Source of the DNA: Frondihabitans peucedani
GTDB lineage: Bacteria > Actinomycetota > Actinomycetes > Actinomycetales > Microbacteriaceae
Assembly: GCF_039537585.1 (NCBI RefSeq)
Contig: NZ_BAABAU010000001.1
Span: 2,232,001-2,296,000, forward strand
DNA length: 64,000 nt
Reading direction: 5' to 3'
Under the pieces are notes generated by a model. That model did no database searches, was not told where the DNA came from, and was given only the letters and a program-made list of their open reading frames with translations. The position numbers and the translations under genes are program-made. Below, piece after piece: positions 9,576 through 19,785 of the stretch. Position 1 is the first letter of the stretch. Each line of letters opens with the position of its first letter.

Positions 9576-10507
9576 GCGCCGTCCCGCTGACCAGCGTCGC
9601 AGTCGAGCCGACCACCGAGCCGGCCGCCCCCGCGCCCCGCGCCCGCCGCGCCCCCCGGGTCGGCGCCGAGCACTCGCGACTCGCGCGCGTCGTGATCCTG
9701 ACGCTCGTCGGCCTGGTCTTCCTGGTGCCGATCGTCGCGATGTTCGAGTTCACGCTGCGGACGAGCGGCAAGCCGGGCGTCTACAGCTTCGCCCACTACG
9801 CCTCGGTGCTGCACCCCGACGCTGCGGCCGGGGTCGACTACACGCCGCTCTTCCAGGGCATCCAGAACTCGCTGCTCATCTGCGTGATCACCGTCGCGAT
9901 CGTGCTGCTGCTCCTCCTGCCGACGATGCTGTTCGTCGAGCTCCGCTACCCGCGCCTCCGCCGCGTGCTGGAGTTCGTCTGCATCCTGCCCATCACCATC
10001 CCGACCATCGTGCTCGTCGTCGGCTTCGTGCCGGTGTACCAGCGCGTCGCGGCGATCTTCGGCAGCGCCCCCTGGACCCTGGCCTTCGCGGTGGGGATCA
10101 TCATCCTGCCCTACGCGTTCCGGCCGATCGCCACGAACATCCAGGCGTTCGACCTGGTGACGCTGAGCGAGGCCGCCCGGTCGCTCGGTGGCAGCTGGCC
10201 CGTCGTGATCTGGCGCGTGATCCTGCCGAACATGCGCCGCGGCGTCATCTCGGCGGTGTTCCTCGCGGTCGCGGTGGTGCTCGGCGAGTACACGATCGCG
10301 TCGTTCCTCAGCCAGACCACGTTCCAGACGGCGCTGCTGCTCATCAGCCAGCAGGACCCGTACGTCGCCACCATCTTCGCGCTCGCCGCGCTCATCTTCG
10401 CCGGCATCCTGCTCGTCGTCATCGGCCGCTTCGGAGCCATCCGCCCCGGCGACCGCGAACGCCGCGCCGCCGCCCGCCTCGCCCGCGCCTCCAGGAGGAC
10501 CGCATGA
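9572..10507 (+). CDS. ABC importer permease 2
   Basis: 311 residues from ATG 9572 (ATGA overlap). An Ala/Pro/Arg-rich N-terminus precedes the first helix (VILTLVGLVFLVPIVAMF). The EAA loop is LSEAARSLGGSWPVVIWRV, which docks on the ATPase. It resembles PotC-type permeases. Its stop overlaps the ATPase start by four bases, so the whole transporter is translationally coupled. Confidence 0.9.
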   Translation: MSAVPLTSVAVEPTTEPAAPAPRARRAPRVGAEHSRLARVVILTLVGLVFLVPIVAMFEFTLRTSGKPGVYSFAHYASVLHPDAAAGVDYTPLFQGIQNSLLICVITVAIVLLLLLPTMLFVELRYPRLRRVLEFVCILPITIPTIVLVVGFVPVYQRVAAIFGSAPWTLAFAVGIIILPYAFRPIATNIQAFDLVTLSEAARSLGGSWPVVIWRVILPNMRRGVISAVFLAVAVVLGEYTIASFLSQTTFQTALLLISQQDPYVATIFALAALIFAGILLVVIGRFGAIRPGDRERRAAARLARASRRTA

Positions 10508-11598
10508 CCTCGACCAGCCCCGCCCCCACCCTCGAGCGCCTCGGCGAGGGAGCCACCGTCGAGCTGATCTCGGTCGTCAAGGAGTACTCGGGCTCCCGCG
10601 CGCTGAACGAGCTGAGCCTCACCCTCGCTCCCGGAGAGTTCGTCGCCCTGCTCGGCCCGTCGGGCTGCGGCAAGACGACGGCCCTCCGCTCGCTCGCTGG
10701 CCTCGAGTCGATCGATGCGGGATCGATCCGCATCGACGGCCGCGACGTCGCCACCACGCCGGTCAACAGGCGCGACATCGGCATGGTCTTCCAGCAGTAC
10801 AGTCTGTTCCCGCACATGACCGTGCTGCAGAACGTCGAGTTCGGGCTGCAGATGCGCCGCGTCGACGCCGCCAGCCGGAGGCTCCGCGCCGTCGAGGCGC
10901 TCGAGATGGTGAGCCTCGACCACCTCGCCGCCCGGTACGCGCACCAGCTCTCCGGTGGACAGCAGCAGCGCGTGGCCCTCGCCCGCGCCCTGGTGACCCG
11001 GCCCCGGGTCCTCCTGCTCGACGAGCCGCTCTCGGCGCTCGACGCGAAGGTGCGGGTGTCGCTCCGCGAGGAGATCCGCAGGATCCAGACCGAGCTGGGC
11101 ATCACCACCCTCTTCGTCACCCACGACCAGGAGGAGGCGCTCGCCGTCGCCGACCGAGTAGCGGTGATGCGCGCCGGCGAGATCGAGCAGATCGGCACGC
11201 CCGAGGAGCTCTACCTCACCCCCGCGACCGCCTTCGTCGCCGACTTCGTCGGGGTCAGCAACAGGATGCGCGGCGAGCTCCGGTCGGGCACCGTCACGGT
11301 CCGAGGGGCGCAGCTCCCGTCGATCGACCCCACGCTCCCCGACGGCCCGGTGCAGGCGTTCGTCCGGCCCGAGGACATCGTCTTCGTGTCGGCCGTCGAC
11401 GCCCGCCCTGGCGACATCCACGGGACCGTCGCGTCGACCAGCTTCCTCGGCTCGCTCCGCCGCACCACCGTCCGGCTCGACGACGACACGATCGTGTCCG
11501 TCCAGCACGGGGTCGAGCAGCAGTACCTCTTCGGCGACTCCGTCGCGCTGCGGCTCACCGGGCGGGCAGTGGCCTCCGCGCCGGAGACCGCTGCCTGA
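10504..11598 (+). CDS. ABC importer ATPase (PotA/FbpC-like, with TOBE domain)
   Basis: 364 residues. Walker A is GPSGCGKTT near residue 53, the Q-loop is VFQQYSLFPHM, the signature is [14 protein letters not shown], Walker B is LLLDEPLSALD, and the H-loop is FVTHDQEEALA. A C-terminal extension of about 120 residues (VQAFVRPEDIVF) is a TOBE-type regulatory domain, typical of spermidine, iron and phosphonate importers. The TGA stop at 11596-11598 is part of a GATCCTGC motif. Confidence 0.93.
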   Translation: MTSTSPAPTLERLGEGATVELISVVKEYSGSRALNELSLTLAPGEFVALLGPSGCGKTTALRSLAGLESIDAGSIRIDGRDVATTPVNRRDIGMVFQQYSLFPHMTVLQNVEFGLQMRRVDAASRRLRAVEALEMVSLDHLAARYAHQLSGGQQQRVALARALVTRPRVLLLDEPLSALDAKVRVSLREEIRRIQTELGITTLFVTHDQEEALAVADRVAVMRAGEIEQIGTPEELYLTPATAFVADFVGVSNRMRGELRSGTVTVRGAQLPSIDPTLPDGPVQAFVRPEDIVFVSAVDARPGDIHGTVASTSFLGSLRRTTVRLDDDTIVSVQHGVEQQYLFGDSVALRLTGRAVASAPETAA

Positions 11599-11610
11599 TC
11601 CTGCCGCCCC

Positions 11611-11664
11611 ACGTCTCGTGGACTGAGCACCCTGCCGCGGCAGGGTGCCTCGTCCGTGAGACGT
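11611..11664. repeat. Long two-tier hairpin repeat, copy 2 (likely terminator)
   Basis: Outer arms ACGTCTCGTGGAC and GTCCGTGAGACGT enclose the inner palindrome CACCCTGCCGCGGCAGGGTG at 11628-11647, identical to copy 1. Compared with copy 1 the outer arms have changed on both sides, and the two non-Watson-Crick positions are G-T/T-G, so an RNA stem survives. It lies between the ABC operon and the isocitrate dehydrogenase gene. Confidence 0.8.
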
Positions 11665-11718
11665 CGGGCGGCAGAGGCTCATTAGGCTGGAGGCGCACCA
11701 GGCCGCTCGGGCAGAGTA

Positions 11719-13980
<2,262 letters not shown>

Positions 13981-14008
13981 CCTCCGCGCTGCGGCTCCGA
14001 CCGCAGAC

Positions 14009-14046
14009 ATCGCCCCCGACCGCGTTCATCCGTGGTCGGGGGCGAT
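14009..14046. terminator. Bidirectional terminator hairpin, icd / ROK kinase
   Basis: ATCGCCCCCGACC (14009-14021) pairs perfectly with GGTCGGGGGCGAT (14034-14046) across a 12-base loop, between two convergent genes. Confidence 0.8.
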
Positions 14047-14087
14047 TCTCGTGGTCGAGAGGCGGGGTCGGGGGAGCGGCAGCCGGG

Positions 14088-14993
14088 TCAGGGGTGCAGG
14101 ACGCCGGCGGGGCGGCCGAGCATGGCGGCACCGACGGCGGCGACGTGGAGCCCCTCGGGCAGCAGCCGGATCCTGCGCCCGAGATCGAGCGAGGCGAGGA
14201 ACGACGACGACGCGGCCCACCTGTCGAGCACCCGCCGCACGCCCTCGAGCAGCGGCTCGCCGACGTGGCTGAGGCCGCCGCCGATCACGACCGACTCGAC
14301 GTCGACGGTGAGCACCAGGATGCGCACCGCGGCCGCGACCCCCTCCAGCACCACTTCGCGGACGCGGACGGCCTCGGCATCGCCCGCGGCGGCCGCGGCG
14401 AACAGGGCCTGGGCCGGGTACGCGTGCTCGCTCGGCCACAGGCGCGCGATGGCGCCGCCCGAGGCCGTCGTCTCGAGGCAGCCGCGCTGGCCGCAGGCGC
14501 AGACGGCGCCGAGCGGGTCGACGGGCAGGTGGCCGATCTCGCCGGAGACGCCGCGCGACCCGCGCCACAGGCGTCCGTCGAGCACGATGCCCGCGGCGAG
14601 GCCGGTACCGAGGTTGAGGTAGCCGACCGGGCCCTCGAGCCCGAGCCGGGAGTACGCGCCGAGGGCGGCGGCGTTGACGTCGTTCTCGACCGTCACGGGG
14701 GAGCCGGTCAGGGCCTCGAGCCGCGCGCCGAAGTCGGTGTCGGCGAAGCCGAGGTTCACGGCGTGCCGGACACGGCCGGTGGCGGGGTCGACGAGCCCGG
14801 GGATCCCGACTCCGACAGCGTCGACCGGCGCGCCGGTCAGGCGGCGGAGGCCCTCCACCGCCGCTGCCGCACTGGCCAGCACGGCCCGCTCGCCGAACCC
14901 GGTCGGGACGCGCAGGATCTCCACGACGCGGCCGGTCTCGTCGACAGCCGCAGCATCGATCTTGGTGCCGCCGATATCGAGCCCGGCTCTCAC
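14088..14993 (-). CDS. ROK-family sugar kinase
   Basis: 301 residues from GTG 14993, chosen because AGLDIGGTKID (phosphate-1 motif) must lie at the N-terminus and GGGAG precedes it. Other ROK marks are VENDVNAAALGAY (catalytic Asp), the SGEIGHLPVD His and the zinc motif CACGQRGCLETTASG. It phosphorylates a hexose or amino sugar (glucose, GlcNAc, ManNAc or similar) in the cytoplasm. The divergent ROK repressor and downstream nagB and GH20 genes make an amino-sugar substrate likely. An operator-like TTAGTAAAGCTTAC lies about 30 bp upstream. Confidence 0.9.
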   Translation of the reverse strand: MRAGLDIGGTKIDAAAVDETGRVVEILRVPTGFGERAVLASAAAAVEGLRRLTGAPVDAVGVGIPGLVDPATGRVRHAVNLGFADTDFGARLEALTGSPVTVENDVNAAALGAYSRLGLEGPVGYLNLGTGLAAGIVLDGRLWRGSRGVSGEIGHLPVDPLGAVCACGQRGCLETTASGGAIARLWPSEHAYPAQALFAAAAAGDAEAVRVREVVLEGVAAAVRILVLTVDVESVVIGGGLSHVGEPLLEGVRRVLDRWAASSSFLASLDLGRRIRLLPEGLHVAAVGAAMLGRPAGVLHP

Positions 14994-15020
14994 CGGCGGG
15001 TGCTCCCTGCGTGATCCATG

Positions 15021-15041
15021 TTTGTTAGTAAAGCTTACGAA
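15021..15041. promoter_or_regulatory. ROK-repressor operator candidate O1 (kinase side)
   Basis: TTTGTTAGTAAAGCTTACGAA: the half GTTAGTAAA recurs in inverse orientation in O2 at 15158-15168, and both sites pair it with a TTAC half. AT-rich islands like these stand out in this GC-rich DNA. Confidence 0.6.
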
Positions 15042-15135
15042 TCCGCAGCAGGGCAAGCGTCGCGCACGGTCGGGGTGCTCGTGAATCGCCGAGATTGCGA
15101 GTGTGTTTCGGCGGGATTAAGCAGCAGAAAGCCTC

Positions 15136-15172
15136 TTGACTTTTGTTTGTAAGGGCAATTTACTAACACAAC
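15136..15172 (+). promoter_or_regulatory. Promoter with overlapping operator O2 for ROK repressor / sugar operon
   Basis: TTGACT (15136-15141) and TTTACT (15159-15164) are 17 bp apart and make a plausible -35/-10 pair. TTTGTAAGGGCAATTTACTAAC overlaps the -10 and contains the inverse of the O1 half-site (TTTACTAAC). Repressor binding would block transcription; this is autoregulation by inference. Confidence 0.6.
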
Positions 15173-15232
15173 CAGACCACGGCGGTCCCGGAAGGGGTCC
15201 CGCCCCGTGAACCGAGACGAGAGTGAGCCAGC

Positions 15233-16405
15233 ATGTCGGACGACGTGATGACGACGGCCCAGGAGGCGGCAGCGCCCCGCCGGCGCCGAGTCTCGGCCAA
15301 GGCGCTCCCGCAGCACAACCGGGTGCACAACCGCGCGCTCATCCTGCAGGCCCTCTTCCACCAGGGCGCGATGAGCCGCGCCGACCTCGCCCGTCAGTCG
15401 GGTCTCACCCGCCCCACCGTGTCGGTGCTCGTCGGTGAGCTCGAGGCCGACGGCATCGTCTCCGAGATCGGCCAGCGCGAAGACACGCGCGTCGGCAAGC
15501 CGGCCACCCTCGTCGAGATCAACCGCGACGCGTTCCACATGATCGTCCTCGACCTCTCCAGCGCCGACCGCTTCGTCGGGGCCGTCGTCGACCTCCGCGG
15601 CGAGATCGTCGAGCGGGCCGAGATCGAGATCGACGGCGCCGTCCGAGAGGACGCGATCGCCCGGGCGATCCGGCTGGGGGAGCGGCTGTCGGCACTGACG
15701 ACCCGGCGCATCCTGGGCATCGGGGTCGGCTCGCCCGGCATCGTCGACGACCAGGGGGTGGTCCGCGAGGCCCTGCACCTCGAGTGGTTCGACCTGGCAC
15801 TCCAGGAGCGCCTCGGCAAGCACTTCCAGGTGCCGGTCCGCGTCGCCAACGACGCGAACGTCGCCGCCCTCGGGGTGCACACGTTCCGCGACGTCCCGGG
15901 CCTCAGCCTGATGGTGATCACCATCGAGCACGGCGTCGGCGTTGGGCTCATCATCGGCGGGTCGCTCGTCGAGGGCGAGCAGTTCTCCGCCGGCGAGATC
16001 GGCCACGTCACCGTCGACACCGACTCCGACGGCGAGACCGGCGACCTCTGCACCTGCGGGCGCCGCGGCTGCCTCGAGGTCGTCATCGGCGCGCGCTACC
16101 TGAGCGACCGCATCGAGGGGCTCGCCGAGAGCGAGCGCGACGCGGCCCTCCGCTCGGCCGGCCGCGCCCTCGGGGTCGTCACCGCACCCGTCATCAGCGC
16201 GCTCAACCTCAACGAGGTCGTGCTCTCCGGGCCGTCCGAGCTGCTCGACGGCCCGTTCGCCGAGGCCGCGCTCGCCACCGTCCGGGCTCGCACGCTGTCC
16301 GTCGTCGGCCGCGGCCTGTCGCTCCGCACGACCCGCGGCGACACCGACCTCGTCTTCCTGGGCGGCGCATCGCTGGTGCTCCGCGCCGAGCTCGGCGTCT
16401 CCTGA
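15233..16405 (+). CDS. ROK-family transcriptional repressor (NagC/XylR-like)
   Basis: 390 residues. The N-terminal winged helix (residues about 25-90) contains SRADLARQSGLTRPTVSVLVGELEADG, and a ROK sugar-binding domain follows. It keeps the zinc motif CTCGRRGCLEV and the EIGHVTVD histidine. The ATP-site DxGGT signature is degraded to LDLSSADRF, as expected for a regulator with no kinase activity. It sits between two operator-like sequences and heads an operon with a sugar importer, GH20 and nagB, so it probably represses this amino-sugar cluster in the absence of inducer. Confidence 0.92.
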   Translation: MSDDVMTTAQEAAAPRRRRVSAKALPQHNRVHNRALILQALFHQGAMSRADLARQSGLTRPTVSVLVGELEADGIVSEIGQREDTRVGKPATLVEINRDAFHMIVLDLSSADRFVGAVVDLRGEIVERAEIEIDGAVREDAIARAIRLGERLSALTTRRILGIGVGSPGIVDDQGVVREALHLEWFDLALQERLGKHFQVPVRVANDANVAALGVHTFRDVPGLSLMVITIEHGVGVGLIIGGSLVEGEQFSAGEIGHVTVDTDSDGETGDLCTCGRRGCLEVVIGARYLSDRIEGLAESERDAALRSAGRALGVVTAPVISALNLNEVVLSGPSELLDGPFAEAALATVRARTLSVVGRGLSLRTTRGDTDLVFLGGASLVLRAELGVS

Positions 16406-16469
16406 TCCTGCCCCGTCCCCTCCCTCCACCACGCATCACCACGACAACCACCACCACGAGGAGTTCAAA

Positions 16470-17798
16470 GTGCGAAAGTCGAAGATCGCAACCGTCGGGG
16501 CCCTCGGCCTCGCCGCCGTCCTGGCGCTCAGCGCGTGCTCGAGCGGCGGGACGACCAGCGCGGGCGGCGGTGGCGTCAAGAGCGTCCCGGACGTCAAGGG
16601 CTCGGGCAAGACCCTCAAGGTGTGGGTCATGACGGGCGACTACACCCCCGCCACCATCGCCGCCGTGAACAAGGAGTTCACGAAGAAGACCGGCGCGAAG
16701 GTGGACGTCCAGATCCAGCAGTGGGACGGCATCACCACCAAGATCTCGACGGCGCTCGCCACCTCGACGCCGCCCGACGTGCTCGACCTCGGCAACACCC
16801 AGGTCGCCAGCTACGCCGCGAACGGCGCGCTCCTCGACCTGACGCCCTACAAGAAGGACCTCGCTCAAGGCCAGACCTGGCTGACCGGCCTCTCCGAGCC
16901 CGCGACCGTCGACGAGAAGCTCTACGGCCTGCCCGGCTTCGCCGGTGCCCGAGCGGTCATCTACAACAAGACGATGTGGGCGAAGGCCGGCGTCACGACC
17001 GCGCCCACCACCTACGACGAGCTCACGGCCGACCTCGACAAGGTCGCCGCCGCCAACAAGTCGACCGCCGACTTCTCGCCCTTCTACCTGCCCGGCCAGT
17101 ACTGGTACGCCGGCATGCAGTTCGTCTGGGACGCGGGCGGGTCTATCGCCACGGCGAGCGGCAGCACCTGGAAGGCCGGCTTCACCTCGAGCAAGGCGCA
17201 GAAGGGCCTCGCCGACTTCACGAGCTTCCAGAACACCTACTCGTCGGCCGCGTCGCGGACCCTCGACACCGACAGCCCCGATCAAGACCAGATCTTCGCC
17301 GACGGCAAGACGAGCGCGATCCTGCACACGAACGGCGCCATCGGACTCATCCAGAAGGCCAACCCGGCCCTGAAAGACGCCGACCTCGGCAGCTTCCCGT
17401 TCCCGGGGAAGTCCGGGAAGACGCAGCCCGTCATGCTGGGCGGCTCCGACTGGGGCATCTCCGCCAAGTCGAAGAACAGCGATCTCGCGCTCGCCTGGGC
17501 CAAGATCGCGGCCAGCCCGTCGATCCAGTCGAAGTGGGTCTACGGCAACGACGGCTGGATCCCCAACAGCACCGAGGGCATCAAGGCGGCCGACTCGTCG
17601 CTGAGCGACCTCAACAAGGGCTTCTTCAACGCGGCGCTCAACTCGAAGGCCACGCCCGCCAGCGGCAACTGGGCGAACCTCGAGGGCGACAAGAGCATCA
17701 ACCAGCTCTTCGGCGCCATCGCGTCCGGCTCCAAGGCGCCGGAGGCGGCGGCGAAGAGCTTCGACTCGGCGGCCGAGAAGCAGCTGAACGCCAAGTGA
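16470..17798 (+). CDS. Sugar ABC importer substrate-binding lipoprotein
   Basis: 442 residues from GTG 16470, preceded by GAGGAG. The signal peptide ends in the lipobox LSAC. The mature part is a family-1 extracellular solute-binding protein (KVWVMTGDYTP, LDLGNTQVASYAANGALLDL, GGSDWGIS). With two CUT1-type permeases, GH20 and nagB downstream, the layout parallels Streptomyces dasABC-dasD, which import and cleave N,N'-diacetylchitobiose. That substrate is inferred. No ATPase gene is present, so a shared MsiK-type ATPase elsewhere would be needed. Confidence 0.9.
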   Translation: MRKSKIATVGALGLAAVLALSACSSGGTTSAGGGGVKSVPDVKGSGKTLKVWVMTGDYTPATIAAVNKEFTKKTGAKVDVQIQQWDGITTKISTALATSTPPDVLDLGNTQVASYAANGALLDLTPYKKDLAQGQTWLTGLSEPATVDEKLYGLPGFAGARAVIYNKTMWAKAGVTTAPTTYDELTADLDKVAAANKSTADFSPFYLPGQYWYAGMQFVWDAGGSIATASGSTWKAGFTSSKAQKGLADFTSFQNTYSSAASRTLDTDSPDQDQIFADGKTSAILHTNGAIGLIQKANPALKDADLGSFPFPGKSGKTQPVMLGGSDWGISAKSKNSDLALAWAKIAASPSIQSKWVYGNDGWIPNSTEGIKAADSSLSDLNKGFFNAALNSKATPASGNWANLEGDKSINQLFGAIASGSKAPEAAAKSFDSAAEKQLNAK

Positions 17799-17806
17799 GA
17801 CCGGCG

Positions 17807-17834
17807 GGGCGTCGCGAGCGATCGCGGCGCCCCG
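17807..17834 (+). promoter_or_regulatory. Intra-operon stem-loop behind the binding-protein gene
   Basis: GGGGCGTCGCGA (17807-17818) pairs with TCGCGGCGCCCC (17823-17834), one mismatch, around a GCGA tetraloop. It starts nine bases after the binding-protein stop and has no T-run. It likely stabilises the upstream mRNA or attenuates the permease genes, giving excess binding protein. Confidence 0.65.
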
Positions 17835-17917
17835 CGCGGCTCCCGCCGCTCCTGCACCGCCGCACCCCGCGCACCGCCGCACCTCCCGATCCTCCCGACC
17901 GACAGAAGGGCTCCCTC

Positions 17918-18847
17918 GTGGCCGTCACGACCCTCGCTCCCGGCTTCCGGATGAAGAAGAAGCGCTCCCTCGCGCCGGTGTGGCTGCTGAGCCCCGCCGG
18001 CGTCGTGATCCTCGCCGTGCTGGTGGCGCCCATCGTCTACCTCGTCTTCACGTCGTTCACCGACACCGACCAGCGGACCCTCTACACCGGCGCCTTCAGC
18101 TCGGTCGGCGTCTCCAACTACCTCGGGCTCCTGGCCGACCCGGCCTTCTGGTGGTCCCTGGTCCGCACGGTCCTGTTCACGGCGGCGATGGTCGTCGGCA
18201 GCATCGCGATCGGCACCGGGGTCTCGCACCTCCTGACCCGGCTCGGCGTGATCCTGCGCTATGTAGTCACGATCGTGCTGATCTTCGCCTGGGGCATGCC
18301 GAACGTCGCCTCGTCGCTGGTCTGGAAGTGGCTGTTCCAGCCGGGCTACGGCGTCGTCAACTGGCTGCTCACGCAGGTGCACGTCTTCGGCGACATGACG
18401 AACGTCGACTGGTCGAACGACGCGTTCCTGTCGTACACGTCGATCTGGCTGCTGATCGTGTGGCAGGCCGTGCCGTTCATCGCGCTGACCCTCTACGCCG
18501 CCGAGACGCAGATCCCGACCGAGCTCAAGGAGGCCGCGCGCCTCGACGGCGCCTCCGAGTGGAAGGTGTACCGGATCATCACCCTGACGTTCCTCAAGCC
18601 GACCCTCCTGCTGGTCACGATCCTGTCGGTGATCTGGGACTACAACGTCTTCAACCAGATCTGGCTCGTCTCGCAGGGCGGCCCCGACGACGCCACGTCC
18701 ACCCTCGGCGTCTTCACCTACAAGACGGCGTTCGTCGGCTTCGAGCTGGGCCAGGGGGCAGCGATCTCGGTCGTGACGACCCTGATCCTGCTGATCCTGA
18801 CCGTCTTCTACATCCGCAACCTCATCCGATCGGGAGAAGACCTGTGA
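17918..18847 (+). CDS. Sugar ABC importer permease 1 (CUT1, MalF/UgpA-like)
   Basis: 309 residues from GTG 17918, preceded by AGAAGGG. Membrane helices begin at VWLLSPAGVVILAVLVAPIV. The EAA loop is LKEAARLDGASEWKVYRII near residue 204, the CUT1 form. Its TGA overlaps the GTG of the second permease. Confidence 0.92.
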   Translation: MAVTTLAPGFRMKKKRSLAPVWLLSPAGVVILAVLVAPIVYLVFTSFTDTDQRTLYTGAFSSVGVSNYLGLLADPAFWWSLVRTVLFTAAMVVGSIAIGTGVSHLLTRLGVILRYVVTIVLIFAWGMPNVASSLVWKWLFQPGYGVVNWLLTQVHVFGDMTNVDWSNDAFLSYTSIWLLIVWQAVPFIALTLYAAETQIPTELKEAARLDGASEWKVYRIITLTFLKPTLLLVTILSVIWDYNVFNQIWLVSQGGPDDATSTLGVFTYKTAFVGFELGQGAAISVVTTLILLILTVFYIRNLIRSGEDL

Positions 18848-19779
18848 CCACGACAGCACCCGCGGGCACCGGCACCGAGGCGACCGAGCCCCTCCTCGTC
18901 GACGCCTCCTCACCTGCCGGCCGCCTCGCGAAGGCGGCTCCCCGCCCGCGCCGCCGCCGGAAGGTCCGCTGGATCTCCAGCACCATCGCGATCGTCTTCT
19001 CGATCGTCTGGATCTTCCCGGTCTACTGGATGGTCAACACGGCCTTCAAGCCGCGCACCGAGGCGATGACCGCGGTGCCCGAGTTCTTCCCCGGCCACCC
19101 CACCCTCCACAACTTCGCGGTCGCGTTCACGCAGGGCGACTTCGTCCTCTACCTCCGGAACTCGGTGATCGTCGTCGCGGGGGCCGTGATCCTGTCGATC
19201 CTGCTCGGACTCTTCGCCTCGGCCGCGCTGTCGCGCTTCACGTTCCGAGGCCGCCGCACGATCATGGTGTTCATCCTCGTGGTGCAGATGCTGCCGGCGA
19301 CCGCGCTCCTGATCCCGCAGTTCCTGATCTTCAGCAGGATCGGGCTCATCGGCACCTACGGCGGCCTGATGCTCGCCTACGTCGGGGCCGTGCTGCCCTT
19401 CACGATCTGGGTGATGCGCGGGTTCTTCCTGGCCATCCCGATGGAGGTCGAGGAGGCCGCCAGGATCGACGGGGCCACCACCTGGCAGGTGCTGACCCGC
19501 GTGCTCTTCCCGCTCGTCATGCCGGGCATCATCGCCTCCAGCGTCTTCGCGTTCATCGCCGCGTGGAACGACTACCTGGTCGCCTACACGTTCATGCAGG
19601 ACCAGTCGCGCTACACCCTGCCCGTCTGGCTCGCGTCGTTCACCACCCAGACCACCGGCACGGACTTCGGCGGGCAGATGGCCGCCTCGGTGCTGTTCTC
19701 GCTCCCCGTCGTCGTGTTCTTCATGATCATCCAACGCAATCTGGTGTCCGGCATGTCCGCCGGCGCCGTGAAGGGATAG
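18844..19779 (+). CDS. Sugar ABC importer permease 2 (CUT1, MalG/UgpE-like)
   Basis: 311 residues from GTG 18844 (GTGA overlap). A cytoplasmic N-terminus of about 40 residues precedes the first helix. The EAA loop is VEEAARIDGATTWQVLTRV, followed by WNDYLVAYTF, typical of MalG-type subunits. It ends six bases before the GH20 gene. Confidence 0.92.
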   Translation: MTTTAPAGTGTEATEPLLVDASSPAGRLAKAAPRPRRRRKVRWISSTIAIVFSIVWIFPVYWMVNTAFKPRTEAMTAVPEFFPGHPTLHNFAVAFTQGDFVLYLRNSVIVVAGAVILSILLGLFASAALSRFTFRGRRTIMVFILVVQMLPATALLIPQFLIFSRIGLIGTYGGLMLAYVGAVLPFTIWVMRGFFLAIPMEVEEAARIDGATTWQVLTRVLFPLVMPGIIASSVFAFIAAWNDYLVAYTFMQDQSRYTLPVWLASFTTQTTGTDFGGQMAASVLFSLPVVVFFMIIQRNLVSGMSAGAVKG

Positions 19780-19785
19780 TCCACC

